A stretch of DNA of 64,000 bases, from assembly GCA_009667805.1 (NCBI GenBank), contig CM019067.1:158367049-158431048 (forward strand), in the 5' to 3' direction. The translations under genes were made by a program, and so were the position numbers. The stretch's first letter is position 1. Every line of letters begins with the position of its first letter. A model generated the notes under the pieces. The model worked only from the letters and a program-made list of their open reading frames with translations, did not search any database and was not told the DNA's origin. Below are positions 12,259 through 23,523 of the stretch, one piece after another. The DNA comes from Leptobrachium leishanense (taxonomy: Eukaryota > Chordata > Amphibia > Anura > Megophryidae).

Positions 12259-14290
12259 TGGTGTCTAAGCCAACTCTGGTCCCCAGAGATGCACATCAGC
12301 CTAAGCCAGCTCCCAGGATACCTGCACCTATACTCAGAAAAGATCTACCCTCCTTGCTTCTGATCATAGGTGTATAGAGTTTAAGTCAACCAGATCTGGA
12401 GAGGAGGAAGTCCCAGTCACCCCGATGGAGATAGAAACTACCATGCCCACAGAGTATGATCCCAAAATCCCCATGGAGATTGTTTCGGTCATGACCACTG
12501 ACATGGCTGCTGCCTCCTCCAGACAATGTATTATGACTTGTGTTGCTTCCACCCTAGAACCTGTATGTGGAGAAAAGACTACTGATCTTGTCCCACGGCC
12601 TCTGGATTCTGCTTCAGTCACCAGTTCTCCAGACCCTGTACCACCGCTGTGTGTATGGGACATTGGTTATCAGAGAGGACCTGGAAAGATTTGAAGAGGC
12701 AGTAAAAATAAGGAAACCTGAGGAGTCCGTTCATGTTCTGACTTCTACACCCATCACTCCCACAGGTCACAGCTCAATCTCTCTTGTGTCTGCCTCCTCT
12801 TTAGCTCCAGTCCATGTACAACATGAAGAAAAAGAACCAGTTTCACCCACTCCTCCCAAAGGTGTGTACAGAATGCCCTGGCAAGTTCTGACATCACCTT
12901 CACTGCGCCCATTCTTTCATAACTCTGGGTCAGATAAGGAATGGATATCCTTTGACTCTGACAGCGAGATGGTGGCAGCCCAAGCTGATCAGTGTCATCC
13001 TAGGTCCCAGTTTCAGACAGCACAGCATTCCCAAGGGCCTCCAGGTGCTCTCATGCCAGGTATTGTGGCACTAACTTCAACAACTCTCTTCAGTCCTGCC
13101 GTTCACAAATCAGTGGTGACACACTGCACTGTTACTCCTCACAGTAATCCATGAGCGGATTACTTACCACTCAATGATTCCTCCCTTAAAAATGAGTACG
13201 ATCCAGAGTGGGAGTCAAGTGATGAAGACCTAGATAATCTACCTTCACTAGAAGATCTGTTGCTGGCTGCTGAACAGGAGAGAAGAAACAGCTTTATTGG
13301 CACTGCCATCACCAACTCCGTCTCCCGTCCTTCCAGTCACAAATCTGAAGTGACACTCCACACTGCTGTATCCTCTCATAATCCTGCTTTCTACCAGTGC
13401 CCCTCTGTTTTCAAGACTAACCCTCAGACCAACCCTCAGCCAAACGTTACAAAGGCCCCCCCGGTCATCTTGACCCCTATTTTGTCATTCAGTGGTGCAG
13501 TGCTTTCCTGTCCCATCACCCACCAGGGTGACTCCATGCCTACAGGATTCTAACTCGCAAGCAAGTCTTGGCCGCCCGGAGTTTGGCATTGGAGGAGGGA
13601 TTATGTCATGCCCCGCCATGCCCCAGCCATGGACAGGACTGTGTCTGTCCATGAAGGCAGCACCCTTCATGCCTTGCTCGTGCTCAGCACTGGTATCCAC
13701 AACCACACAACCAGTTAAGTCACACAACACACCACATGACACCTACCTGAGCTGAATAAAGTGCTACAACCTCCTTCCCAAGGTGCTTCAGCATTGACAC
13801 TCCTATGCTCATAGAGTACAGACCAATACCTGATTGCTCCTGCTATTACCTGTTCAAGACCTGGAAACCAACCTGACCGCACTACCTGATCAACCATTTT
13901 GTACCACGCTTGGATTCCCCTTCAGCTGTGATCCTTCACCCCAACTCCTACTTCCCTTGGATCCCTCCGTGTCTCCATGTTCCAAGTACGCTATTGTGCA
14001 AGACCCATGTATCCCTCCCAGGTTCCTCACTGTATCTACAGACCCTGCTGTACTCCACACCCTCCAAGCCTCCTGGTAGCTTCTCTCTCTCATCATTCAG
14101 CCTGGTCAGCCCTCTTCAAACCCTGACTATCATCACAGCTTGCTGGCTCTCCTGCTTTTGCCTCCACCTTTTCCCTCAAGTGTCTGTATTCATACATACA
14201 TTTCACTGCATGCGGGGCTCATATCTGCAAGGCCATTACCCTTCAGGTACTTTTAAAAAGGTATTTAATGTATCAACATATAAACACAAA
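12259..14290 (+). other. Unidentified coding-like, CT-rich stretch
   Basis: Long plus-strand open frames cover 12425-12694, 12567-13154, 13260-13553 and 13834-14305. They are rich in Ser, Thr and Pro and share recurring phrases (HKSVVTHCTVTPHSNP and HKSEVTLHTAVSSHNP), so part of the region may be an internal duplication about 250-300 bp apart. It follows a Gypsy Gag, so it may be the rest of a degraded LTR element or a non-coding LTR with open frames. No protease, RT, integrase or other family motif was recognised. The function is unknown. Confidence 0.35.
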
Positions 14291-14477
14291 CGTTATGGTA
14301 ATTAAGTTTAGATAAAAAAAATTGCAGTATTGTTTATGAGAATTCTAACAAAAGTTTACATTTTTTCCACACTTTTTTAATGACATGACTTATACACATA
14401 ATAATGATATATTTTGTGTCTGCTAAGTGCTGAAAATAAGGATATGTAACTTGTCTGGGTTTTACAATAATACAAGA

Positions 14478-14670
14478 CTTATTTATTTATTTAGTTGCAA
14501 AATATTTTAGCAGGAGGGATACATTGAGACTTCTCTCGTTTTCAAGTATGTCCTGCGTTCAAGAACATTGAAATTTTACAGTCGTTAAAGAAATACAAAG
14601 TAATAAATGCAAGATATTAAAAACAAAAACAAATATATAGATAACATAGAAAATAAATATATAGGAAATA
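14478..14670 (-). repeat. LINE 3'-end fragment (same family as 51440-52700)
   Basis: On the plus strand a TTTATTTATTTA tail complement is followed by a GCAGGAGGGATACATTGAG block, CTCGTTTTCAAGTATGTCCT and TTCAAGAACATTGAAATTTT. This matches 51440-51650 in the same orientation. The fragment is 5'-truncated. Confidence 0.7.
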
Positions 14671-15140
14671 GACTTCAAATCGCATTTAAACATGATAAGC
14701 ATAAAATGGTAAAAATTAGCTAAGCACACGGGTGAAATGGCTCAGCAGCCAAAGGGTTAAAGATGGCAAAGTCTCTATGCATTTTCATTTGGAGTAAGTA
14801 CTTAAGATCCTTATTAAAATTCATACGCCAGGGTTAAGTTATTAAAACAAGCCAACCAGAATGAATTTCTTATTAACATCCCTCTTGAAGTTCTGCCCTT
14901 TTAAAATTTAAGTACTGTATTAGCAATGGGGCAGAGGTAACTTAAATTTACAATGGCAGATTTATTTTTATTTGTTACTATATATATATATATATACAAA
15001 TTTTTAAAGATAATTCTGTCCAGGATTTTATCCAATTTATGACAGATCATTCAATTGTAAAGGTTAAACAGCTCCCTGGGGAGAACACAATAAGGATGTA
15101 ATTATCTCTGCCGGTCCAATGCAAAATAGGAACTCAATCA
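14671..15140. other. Unique sequence with TA microsatellite
   Basis: No gene. A (TA)n run lies at about 14980-14995. Confidence 0.5.
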
Positions 15141-15991
15141 GGGTTATTCAAAGACAATCGAAAAGTCACCGCACGTTCGTGACTTTTCGTTCTCTTCAAT
15201 TCGGTGCGATTAGACGATCCCATTCAGCAAGCACCACAGGGCCGTCGTGGTGCAGGGACAAGCTGCCGCAAACTTGATGAACACTCACCACAAAACCCGG
15301 CGAACGCACACCAAAACCCACAAAAACATCTGGATTAACCCCGCCGAACATGCCGGAGAAACCTGAGCAGCCGCCGATCACAGCGCAGAGCAGCCGCCGG
15401 AAAAAGCCAACACCGCAGACGAATGGAGTGAAAAATATACAAAAAAACCCGCTTCAATGTTTGAAAAAAGAAACGCTGTTTGCAAAGAAACTACGGAACG
15501 AAAATGTCTGAAATTTACATATAAGATCCAATGAATGATGAAAAAAAGGGCTGTTACAGAAAAAAGAAAAAACGATTAAAAAAATTAAACCGGAATTTTT
15601 TTTTCGCAAAAGAATCCCGACTAATACCTGAAAGATTCTGCAGAATATTACAATAAATGGTTTATTAGATATTGGATTAAAACGGGAATATTTTTAACAT
15701 TGAAACCTATGGGATTCGCCTGAATAAACCTGTCAAATGAAACCACCGAACAGCAGGGCAATTCGGCTACTTTTCACTGCTGGTTTTTGTTCTCTGAATA
15801 GACAAAGCATTTCTTCTCTATGGGGATTTCACTGCCCTTGAACAGGCAACAAACAGGCACCGTATGTGCAGGCAATTTGCCAGGATTTGGCGAACTGCCT
15901 GCTCTCTGGATAGTCGAATGGCCAGGAAAGGTATGCTGAATTTCACTGTTCAGTTACCTTTTGGCCACAATTCGGAGCTCTTTGAATAACC
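15141..15991. mobile_element. GGTTATTCA-TIR repeat, copy 3, complete
   Basis: The element is about 850 bp. It starts GGGTTATTCAAAG and ends CTTTGAATAACC as an inverted pair. A second short inverted repeat (GAAAAGTCAC / GTGACTTTTC) follows the left end. The interior is CA-rich, then AT-rich, with no ORF. This is the best full-length reference for the family in the window. Confidence 0.8.
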
Positions 15992-16532
15992 ATGAATGTT
16001 TACTCTGATGCAAAGAAAAAGGTATATTCCATAACAAAAATAAGGCCATTTATAACATAAGTCAGTGAATAGTTTTACTTTTCTTTTAATCATCATATGC
16101 ACACCAAACTGTTACTGGAAAGAACTATAGTCAGTTCAATATATGCAAGAAATAAAAAGTGCATAGGTCAGGAATATAAAGAACTCTTTTTTGCTGCGTT
16201 CTATAAATTTATATGGATAATTCAAATTTTACAGCTTCAGTGCCTATATATTTTTCTTATTGGTCAGCCTTTCTTTAAGATATGAATGAACAATCAAAAT
16301 GAACTAATAACCAATACTTTAAATTCTGATATCATAACAAGGGATCAAATGATCTATTAACAAGAAAATATCATTCTGGTTTCACAAATCAAACGAATAT
16401 CATTTTTTCTAAGTAAAGCCTGATACACAACCTCAATATTTTTTATGTTAATGGAAATAAAAGGAATCCACTTGATATCTCAAGATTGTGATGTCTGGAA
16501 GTGTGAACTCTCAAAATGCTATAAATTATAAA
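15992..16532. other. Unique AT-rich sequence
   Basis: No gene or repeat was recognised. Confidence 0.45.
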
Positions 16533-16546
16533 ACTTCTCTGAAGTT

Positions 16547-16768
16547 TTGCCTGTGCATAACATTCAAGATAGGCAGATGTGCAATAGGGAATTCAATTTG
16601 TGGCTTCGGGAATGGTGTCGGGAGCAAGGATTTGGCTTTGTGTCCCATGATAGCTCTAATTGGAGCAGAAAGGAACTGTATAAAAAAGATGGTTTGCATC
16701 TTACTCATAGGGGAACATATGTTCTCAGTGAGAAGTTCAAAGGTTTCGCAAAGAAATATTTAAACTAG
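16547..16768 (+). pseudogene. CR1 ORF1 C-terminal esterase fragment
   Basis: The 73-codon frame holds the last part of the ORF1 SGNH esterase, including the block KKDGLHLTHRGTYVLSEKF with the catalytic Asp and His. It ends KYLN at the family's normal stop, just before ORF2 (about 65 bp spacing). The nucleophile block (GDS) is missing through 5' truncation. It is the counterpart of the end that is deleted in the 862-2734 copy. Confidence 0.8.
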
Positions 16769-16833
16769 GAGGGGGGGACAAAAAAAGGGTAAAAAACAAT
16801 CTGCCTGATTGTCCCCCAAAACTAAATCGGAGG

Positions 16834-19619
16834 GTGCAAGCAACATGCGAGGTAAAAAATGACAAGCTCAGAGTCGTGTCTACAAATGCTCGCAGTTTAG
16901 TCAATAAAATCAATGAACTAGAGGCAATGATGGCAGCTGAAAAAGTAGATTTAGTGGCGGTTACTGAGACATGGTTCTGTGAGAAAAATAACTGGGACAT
17001 AACAATACCGGGGTACTCTTTATATAGAAAAGACAGAGAAGGTAGGAAAGGAGAAGGAGTGGCCCTGTATGTGAAAAACAACATAAAAACGAACCAAATA
17101 AAAGTGAGCGAGGTGAACATAGAGTCAGTTTGGGTTACGCTAACATTTGGCAATCATACAGTAGCTCGTGTAGGTGTGATCTATAGACCCCTGGACAAGC
17201 AGAAGAACTAGATAATCTGCTGGTTGAGGAAATAGCCAAAATGGCAATGAAGGGGGAAGTTATTATCATGGGGGACTTTAATCTTCCTGATGTGAACTGG
17301 AAAACCAAAACAGCTGGGTGCACCAGGAGTAAAAATATTCTAAACTCCCTACTGGGATTATCTCTAACACAAGTAGTTGAGGAGCCGACCCGTAAAGAGG
17401 CCATATTGGATTTAATACTCACAAATGGAGGTTTGGTATCGGACGTTGTTGTAGGTGAAAATTTGGGATCTAGTGATCACCAGTCAGTATGGTTTAATAT
17501 AACAACAGGGATGGAGCCGCACCACACAAGAACGAAAAGTTTTAGACTTTAAAAAAACAGATTTTTCTAAAATGAGATTTTGTGTGAAGGAGTCATTATC
17601 AGACTGGAGGAGTTTAAAGGGAGTCCAGGAGAAATGGGATTATTTAAAGGAAGCATTATTGAAGGCCACAGGAAATTGCATTCGGCTTGTTAGCAAAAAC
17701 AAAAAAGGGAAGAAACCACTGTGGTACTCTGCAGAAGTGGCCAAAATAGTGAAGAACAAAAAGACAGCATTCAATAATTATAAAACAACTCAGAGTGAAG
17801 AAGATAGGCAAACCTATAAGATTAGGCAGAAAGAGGCAAAGCAATTTATAAGAGCTTCCAAAGCACATGCAGAAGAGAAAATAGCTCAGTCAGTAAAAAA
17901 GGGGGACAAAACATTTTTTAGATACATAAACGAGAAAAGAAAAGTAAAACAAGGATTAGTTAGATTAAAAACAAAGGAAGGAAGGTATGTAGAAGAGGAT
18001 AAAAGTCTCGCTGACTGCCTCAATGAATATTTTTGTTCAGTCTTTGCAGAAGAAAAGGAAGGAAAGGGACCTCAGTTAGGAGAGAACACTAAAGAGACAT
18101 TTACATATCAGTTTACAGAGGAGGAGGTTCTACAGCAGCTGTCTAAAGTAAAGACAAATAAGTCAATGGGGCCTGATGGGATCCACCCTAAATTATTAAA
18201 AGAGCTCAGTGATGTAATAGCAAAACCGTTAACAGATTTATTTAACCAATCCTTGTTAACGGGAGTCGTCCCAGAAGACTGGAAATTAGCAAATGTTGTG
18301 CCCATTTACAAGAAGGGTAGTAGGGAGGAATCGGGGAACTATAGGCCAGTTAGTCTTACGTCAGTAGTGGGGAAATTAATGGAAACCATGTTAAAGGAAA
18401 GGATTGTTGAACATCTAAAAACACATAGATTACAGGATCAGAAACAACATGGGTTTACCTCAGGGAGATCATGCCAAACTAATCTTATTGATTTTTTTGA
18501 TTGGGTAACAAAAATAATAGACACAGGTGGTGCAGTAGACATTGCTTATTTAGATTTCAGTAAGGCTTTTGATACTGTTCCGCATAGAAGGCTTATCAAT
18601 AAATTGCAATCTTTGAGTTTAGATTCCAATATTGTTGACTGGATTAGGCAGTGGCTGAGTGACAGACAACAGAGGGTTGTGGTAAATGGAGTTTATTCGG
18701 CACAAGGTCTTGTTACCAGTGGGGTACCTCAGGGGTCAGTACTTGGACCCATTCTCTTAATATTTTTATTAGTGATATTGCAGAAGGTATTAATGGAAAA
18801 GTATGTCTTTTTGCTGATGACACAAAGATTTGCAACAGGGTTGACGTTCCTGGAGGGATCAGCCAAATGACAAATGATTTAGGTAAACTAAAAAACTGGT
18901 CGGAGCTGTGGCAATTGAGTTTTAATGTGGATAAGTGCAAGATAATGCACCTGGGACGTAAAAACCCAAGGGCTGAATATAGAATATTTGATACAGTCCT
19001 AACCTCAACATCTGAAGAAAGGGATTTAGGGGTCATTATTTCAGAGGATCTAAGGGTAAGTAGTCAATGTAATAGAGCAGCAGGAAATGCTAGCAGAATG
19101 CTTGGTTGTGTAGGGAGAGGTATTAGCAGTAGGAAAAGGGAAGTGCTCATGCCACTGTACAGAGCACTGGTGAAACCTCACTTGGAGTACTGTGTGCAGT
19201 ACTGGAGACCGTATCTCCAGAAGGATATAGACCTCTTAGAGAGAGTTCAGAGAAGGGCTACTAAAATGGTGTACGGCTTGAAGGAGAAAAGTTACCAGGA
19301 AAGGCTTAATGATCTTAACATGTACAGCTTGGAAAAAAGACGAGACAGAGGAGATATGATAGAAACATTTAAATACGTAAAGGGAATCCACAAGGTAGAG
19401 GAAGGGAGTATATTTAAAAGGAAACAAAATAGCAAAACAAGAGGACATAGTCTTAGATTAGAGGGGCAAAGGTTTAAAAGTAACATCAGGAAGCATTATT
19501 TTACTGAGAGGGTGGTGGATACATGGAACAGTCTTCCAGTAGAAGTGGTAGGGGCCAAAACAGTAATTGAATTTAAGCAAGCATGGGATAGGCATAAGGC
19601 TATCCTAAACAAAAGATAA
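16834..19619 (+). pseudogene. CR1 ORF2: APE endonuclease, RT, C-terminal domain
   Basis: The frame pieces are 16834-17211, 17241-17552, 17572-18870 and 18867-19619. The first two hold an APE-type endonuclease: NARSLVNKI, TETW, GEGVALYV, IYRP, then GDFNLPDVNW, LDLILTN and SDHQ. The third holds the RT with GNYRPVSLTSV, HGFTSGRSC, YLDFSKAFDTVPH and [10 protein letters not shown]. The YADD-type block falls after a frameshift. The fourth holds the C-terminal domain, ending FKQAWDRHKAILNKR. Frameshifts lie near 17190-17205, 17550 (A-run) and 18755 (T-run). The product would nick DNA and prime reverse transcription of its own RNA. The catalytic motifs are preserved apart from the breaks, so decay is recent. 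Confidence 0.92.
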
Positions 19620-19712
19620 ATCCAGGTAAAGTATCCATGTAATTGGGCAGACTAGATGGGCCGAAAGGTTCTTATCTGCCGACATTTTTCTATGTTTCTA
19701 TGTTTCTATGAT

Positions 19713-20199
19713 CAGGGGACTCGTATATTGCAAATTTTATTAGTTTTGTTTTGTCTATTTTTGCTTTAATTTGGCTGTTTGCGATTTCACTTGTCTAACT
19801 TCACATATTTTTATTAATGGACCTTGCCATATAAAGAAGAGAATATGACAAAAAAAACAAACCACAACCCCCAATCGTCAAGGATAATGAAAATTGGCTA
19901 ACATATTAAGACCCGGTGCCCATTAGGTACTATACTACCAATGATAATGGTCATATTGGGTAAATGTGGTCTAGTAATTGCGACAATACATCAAAAAGGG
20001 GTGGAAGGCTGAACAAAGGACTATAAGCTCAATAGTCCTTAACTATACAAAAATTGTATGTACAGCCCCCAAAAAAGTTGACAATATTATATGCCTCAAA
20101 TAAAAGGGGTCCAAAGGGCGTCAAGCAAAAGTGCTGCGACCTACCTAAGTGGGAGCCGTGGTCTGTATCACACCGCGAGGTCACCGATCAAGAGTGACA
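19713..20199. other. Unique sequence
   Basis: No gene was recognised. Sequence near 20100-20200 may be the start of the PLE-type terminal repeat that follows. Confidence 0.4.
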
Positions 20200-20783
20200 T
20201 CGTTATCCTTAAGCAAACCACGAAGAAGAGAAGGAGCATGACATTCACATCATGCAGGGAATAGTGCAGGTAGTAGTTTATTCAAGGGGGGATTAATAAC
20301 CCCGCAAGTTAGTGACATTTCGGCCCTGCGGTTTTACTCATACATAAAAGTTCGGAGACAACCTCTTACTATTTATCCACCGTCAATCTTACACTTAAGC
20401 TATTAAACAATTTAGCAATTAAGAGATTTAAACATTTTAGATAATTTGATCCTATACCCATGTGTCCAAATTGGTAAAACCACAATGGGGATAAGACCAT
20501 GGTAACAGGGGTACTGCACACGAAACACATGTATCAGCCTAATGTATTACATACAACGATTTCTATATAATTAATCAATTCATATATGTTTGGTACAGAT
20601 TATGTATGACGGAGGATATAAGGCAATGCGTCTGAAATAGATACCATATCACCTGGAATGTCTGAGGTGATTGTCATATTAAGCTTCCACTGAAGCAGGA
20701 GGCACATGACACCACCCTGGAGGATTAAAAGATATGCATAATTATTAAAAAATCATAGAGGCCTATGCAAAGTTACAATCATG

Positions 20784-20990
20784 TCTAAAAAGAAACATGC
20801 AAATCGAACTCTCTGTTTAATCCGTTTGACCATAGCGTATCTAGTCTATGGATCCATTTCTTTTCTTTTTGTTTTAACAGTTGTGTTCTATCCCCCCTCT
20901 CCTGAGTGTTGGGACTTGATCTACGACCTGAAAACGCAACTATGCTACGCTGTGGAAACAGTTCACGAAATGCTAGGCTACAGGTAACTC
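20784..20990 (-). pseudogene. PLE C-terminal coding remnant (end of GIY-YIG region)
   Basis: On the minus strand the frame reads LLKQKEKKWIHRLDTL, then W-S-N-G-L-N-R-E-F-D-L, and a stop at about 20784. This is the closing segment of Penelope-like element proteins, after the GIY-YIG endonuclease. The homologous end of the PLE at 45738 has the same FWI..TL.P.GLN pattern. The upstream GIY-YIG and RT parts are missing, cut by whatever was inserted from about 21050. The plus-strand open frame over the same bases is a shadow. Confidence 0.7.
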
Positions 20991-21345
20991 CAATCTTTTT
21001 GTTCTAATTGTAGATTTAGTAGATTTATGTTTGCTAATTCACTCCTTCACTGTAATGCCCCTAGCCGCCGGCGCCGTAAAAAGCCTAAATCCAGCGCCGC
21101 CTCATAGTGCTGAGACTCTCAGTCTTCTCAGGACTCTCCTCTGCAACACTCAGGTGTTGACTAATTCATCTGATGCTCCCTGCATAAAACCAAACCGCAC
21201 CCAAGTAACATTGCTTCTGCATTATCTTGGTGCATGCCAAGCTGACAGGGAGCTGCCTCTTGTTACTCCATCCATCCATATCCTAACTATTCTGTTTCCA
21301 CCAGCATTCCCTTCCTCTGTGCCTGTATTCTACAGGAGTCTCAGA

Positions 21346-21610
21346 ACTTGCCTGCCCTGCATCCCACAGACTCTCCAGGTGTCGCTGCCCTGCACGTCGC
21401 AGACTCTCCAGGTGTTGCTGCCCTGCACGTCGCAGACTCTCCAGGTGTCGCTGCCCTGCACGTCGCAGACTCTCCAGGTGTCGCTGCCCTGCACGTCGCA
21501 GACTCTCCAGGTGTCGCTGCCCTGCACGTCGCCAACTCTCCAGGTGTCGCTGCCCTGCATGTCGCAGGATCTCCAGTTGTCGCTGCCCTGCATTCCACAG
21601 AATCCGCTAC
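21346..21610. repeat. 33-bp minisatellite
   Basis: About eight tandem copies of a 33-bp unit beginning CTGCCCTGCACGTCGCAGA and ending CCAGGTGTCG. The unit is divisible by 3, so frames stay open. A degenerate continuation (CCCGCAGAATCCGCTGCC) runs to about 21790. Confidence 0.9.
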
Positions 21611-22035
21611 CTTGTATTCCACAGAAAATCTCAGAACCTGCCTGCCCTGCATCCCGCAGAATCCGCTGCCCGGTATCCTCCCGCAGAATCCGCTACCTTG
21701 TATTCCACAGAAAATCTCAGAACCTGCCTGCCCTGCATCCTGCAGAATCCGCTGCCCGGTATCCTCCTGCAGAATCTGCTACCCTCTATCCTGCAGAAAT
21801 CCCAAAGCCCGTTGCTCTGCATTGCCAAGATCCTTTACAGACCCAGGAACCTCTGCCTCCAGAAACACCCTGCCTCCATATATTTCTCTTTTGTTGTAGT
21901 TTAGTTTAGTATAGTTTAGTATTGTCCTATCTTGCCTTCAGTTAAAATTATTATTGTTTATTTAGTGTGATCCCTTCTATATTCATCTGTTGCCTTTTTA
22001 TGTTCTACAAGGTGGAAAGCCTGCCCAGAGGGCAG

Positions 22036-22278
22036 TCTATTGTGGATATACTGCCCCAGCTCATGGATATACTGCCCCAGCTCGTGGATATTGCCCAAGC
22101 ACGTGGATACTGCCCCAACTCGTGGATATTGCCCCAGCACGTGGATACTGCTCCAGCTCGTGGATACTGCCCCAGCACGTGGATACTGCCCCAGCTCGTG
22201 GATACTGCCCCAGCACGTGGATACTGCCCCAGCTCGTGGATACTGCCCCAGCACGTGGATACTGCCCCAGCTCATGGA
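22036..22278. repeat. 19-bp minisatellite
   Basis: About 12 tandem copies of the 19-bp unit GTGGATACTGCCCCAGCTC, alternating with a CAC variant. A 19-bp unit shifts frame each copy, so all three plus-strand frames stay open. A looser continuation with ATGGATAT runs to about 22375. Confidence 0.9.
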
Positions 22279-22495
22279 TATTTGGCCCTCACCTCTCATG
22301 GATATATGCCCCAGCTCATGGATATTTGCCCCCACCTCTCGGATATTTTCCCCCCACCTCTCATGGCTATATGCCCCCCAGCTCAGACCCCAGACCAGAC
22401 ATGGGGCCGCTGTTCGAATGCTCTATCGGCATTCGGACAGCCACCCCATGAGCTCCTCATACTTACCTTCCCGAGCGGCGAAGTGAAAGTTTCCC

Positions 22496-22800
22496 CGCTT
22501 CCGGTCGTTGAAGGACCCAAGCCGCGGTCACGTGACCGCGGCTTGGGTCCTTCAAAGAGCGGAAGCGAGGGAACTTTCCCTTCACCGCTCGGGGATGGAT
22601 GCGCGCGGCAGCCGGGTAGAGGCTGCGAGCGCAGCCTCTACCGGCTGCTGTGTGTATCTTGTAACCGCCATGGCGAGCGCACAGCCGGCTCGTGCCGCGG
22701 CGGTTGCATGCGCGCGCAACCAACCGCCGCTGGTTGCGCGCGCATGCGCAGAGTAAGGCTTGGCGATGGACACGCCAAGCCTTACTCAATTATATTATAG
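22496..22800. repeat. CpG-rich palindrome cluster
   Basis: It contains a 48-bp perfect palindrome (22508-22555), an 11-bp stem with 4-nt loop (GTAGAGGCTGC, at about 22615-22640), alternating GCGCGC near 22710-22745, and a 13-bp stem (GTAAGGCTTGGCG, about 22754-22786). No protein family is encoded. Confidence 0.75.
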
Positions 22801-23242
22801 ATGATTTCCTAATAAACCCTCTTTTCATTTATACATCTACGTTTCTCAGCAAATATCATTGCACACTGGGCTCAATTCTACCACCCCGGAACCAGCTCCT
22901 TACATTCACCTTCATAGTGGTCTTCCCCACAGAGGAAACTGCAGGGACATCTCAAAACATAAATGACGGACGAAGAATCACAGGTATAAAAATCCTGGAG
23001 AGGAATCTTATGGCCCATATGTGGATGTAATATGTTCTTTATTAATTATGCCACTGGGACGAAACATCACTGACTTGTGGGGTTGTTCTTCCCCATTACT
23101 AAACTACTACCTGCAATATTCCCCGCTTAAGGTCATGCTCCTTCTCTTCTCCAGGGGTCCAAAAGGGTCTGACAGGGGCACCTGAAACTGACGTCATCAC
23201 ACCCGGCCCAATGACGTCAGAGCAAAGGCTGGGCGCTTAAAA

Positions 23243-23277
23243 GCAGTGGTATGACTTCCTTGAAGTCATACCACTGC
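23243..23277. repeat. Perfect 16-bp hairpin
   Basis: GCAGTGGTATGACTTC is followed by CTT and its exact reverse complement. Confidence 0.85.
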
Positions 23278-23523
23278 AAGACCCTGGCCAAAGAGGTGAG
23301 TATCGGGAGGGAGGGTGGTTTAACGACATTACATACCTGGTACGTCATTGGTCACTATGGGGTTCATGGAACGAGACCATGAAATATATATATATAGTAT
23401 ATAAAAATATGTATGAGTCCTATAGCGAAAGGAATGCAAAAGTGGGTATAACATTTTTATTAACTGAAGTACGTAGGTCATTCGAATTGCACATGTTATT
23501 GTAGTTCAGAAACTTTTTTCCTT

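Larger units (their letters stand above)
16533..19712 (+). mobile_element. CR1-clade LINE, 5'-truncated, long copy
   Basis: The order is the ORF1 C-terminus (esterase end), ORF2 endonuclease, RT and C-terminal domain, then a short 3' UTR ending in repeated TTTCTATG (19688-19711), the CR1-type octamer tail. Similarity to the copy at 862-2734 starts at CTCTGAAGTTTTGCC (about 16536). Three frameshifts break ORF2. No long target duplication is seen, as expected for CR1. Confidence 0.93.
21052..22495. repeat. GC-rich insert with two minisatellites
   Basis: The insert starts TGTAATGCCCCTAGCCG and differs sharply in composition from the PLE on both sides. It could be an LTR or a composite repeat; a matching CA end was not located. 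Its overlapping open frames on both strands come from the tandem arrays, not from genes. Confidence 0.4.
20200..23170 (-). mobile_element. Penelope-like element remnant with inverted ends
   Basis: 20215-20345 and 23030-23160 are inverted copies: GAAGAGAAGGAGCATGAC and GCAGGTAGTAGTTTA on the left, and their complements in the same order on the right. Next to each is a GGCCCTGCGG / CCACTGGGACGAAAC hammerhead-like remnant. The left part contains the minus-strand C-terminus of a PLE protein (20784-20990). The middle (21052-22800) is unrelated GC-rich, minisatellite-bearing DNA that probably inserted later. Confidence 0.6.

Noticed and set aside
20781..20987. Plus-strand 68-codon frame with a hydrophobic stretch, possibly a small membrane protein
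   Set aside because: The minus strand of the same bases reads the PLE C-terminal motif KKWIHRLDTL, so the plus frame is a shadow.
21031..21909. 292-codon plus-strand frame and several overlapping frames on both strands
   Set aside because: They are products of the 33-bp minisatellite and its relatives; several frames are open because of the repeat unit, not because of selection.
21346..22278. Regular repeats considered as a CRISPR array
   Set aside because: The units are contiguous without unique spacers, in a vertebrate-type context; these are minisatellites.
21967..22800. 277-codon frame across the 19-bp array
   Set aside because: All three plus frames are open for the same reason, and there is no family similarity.
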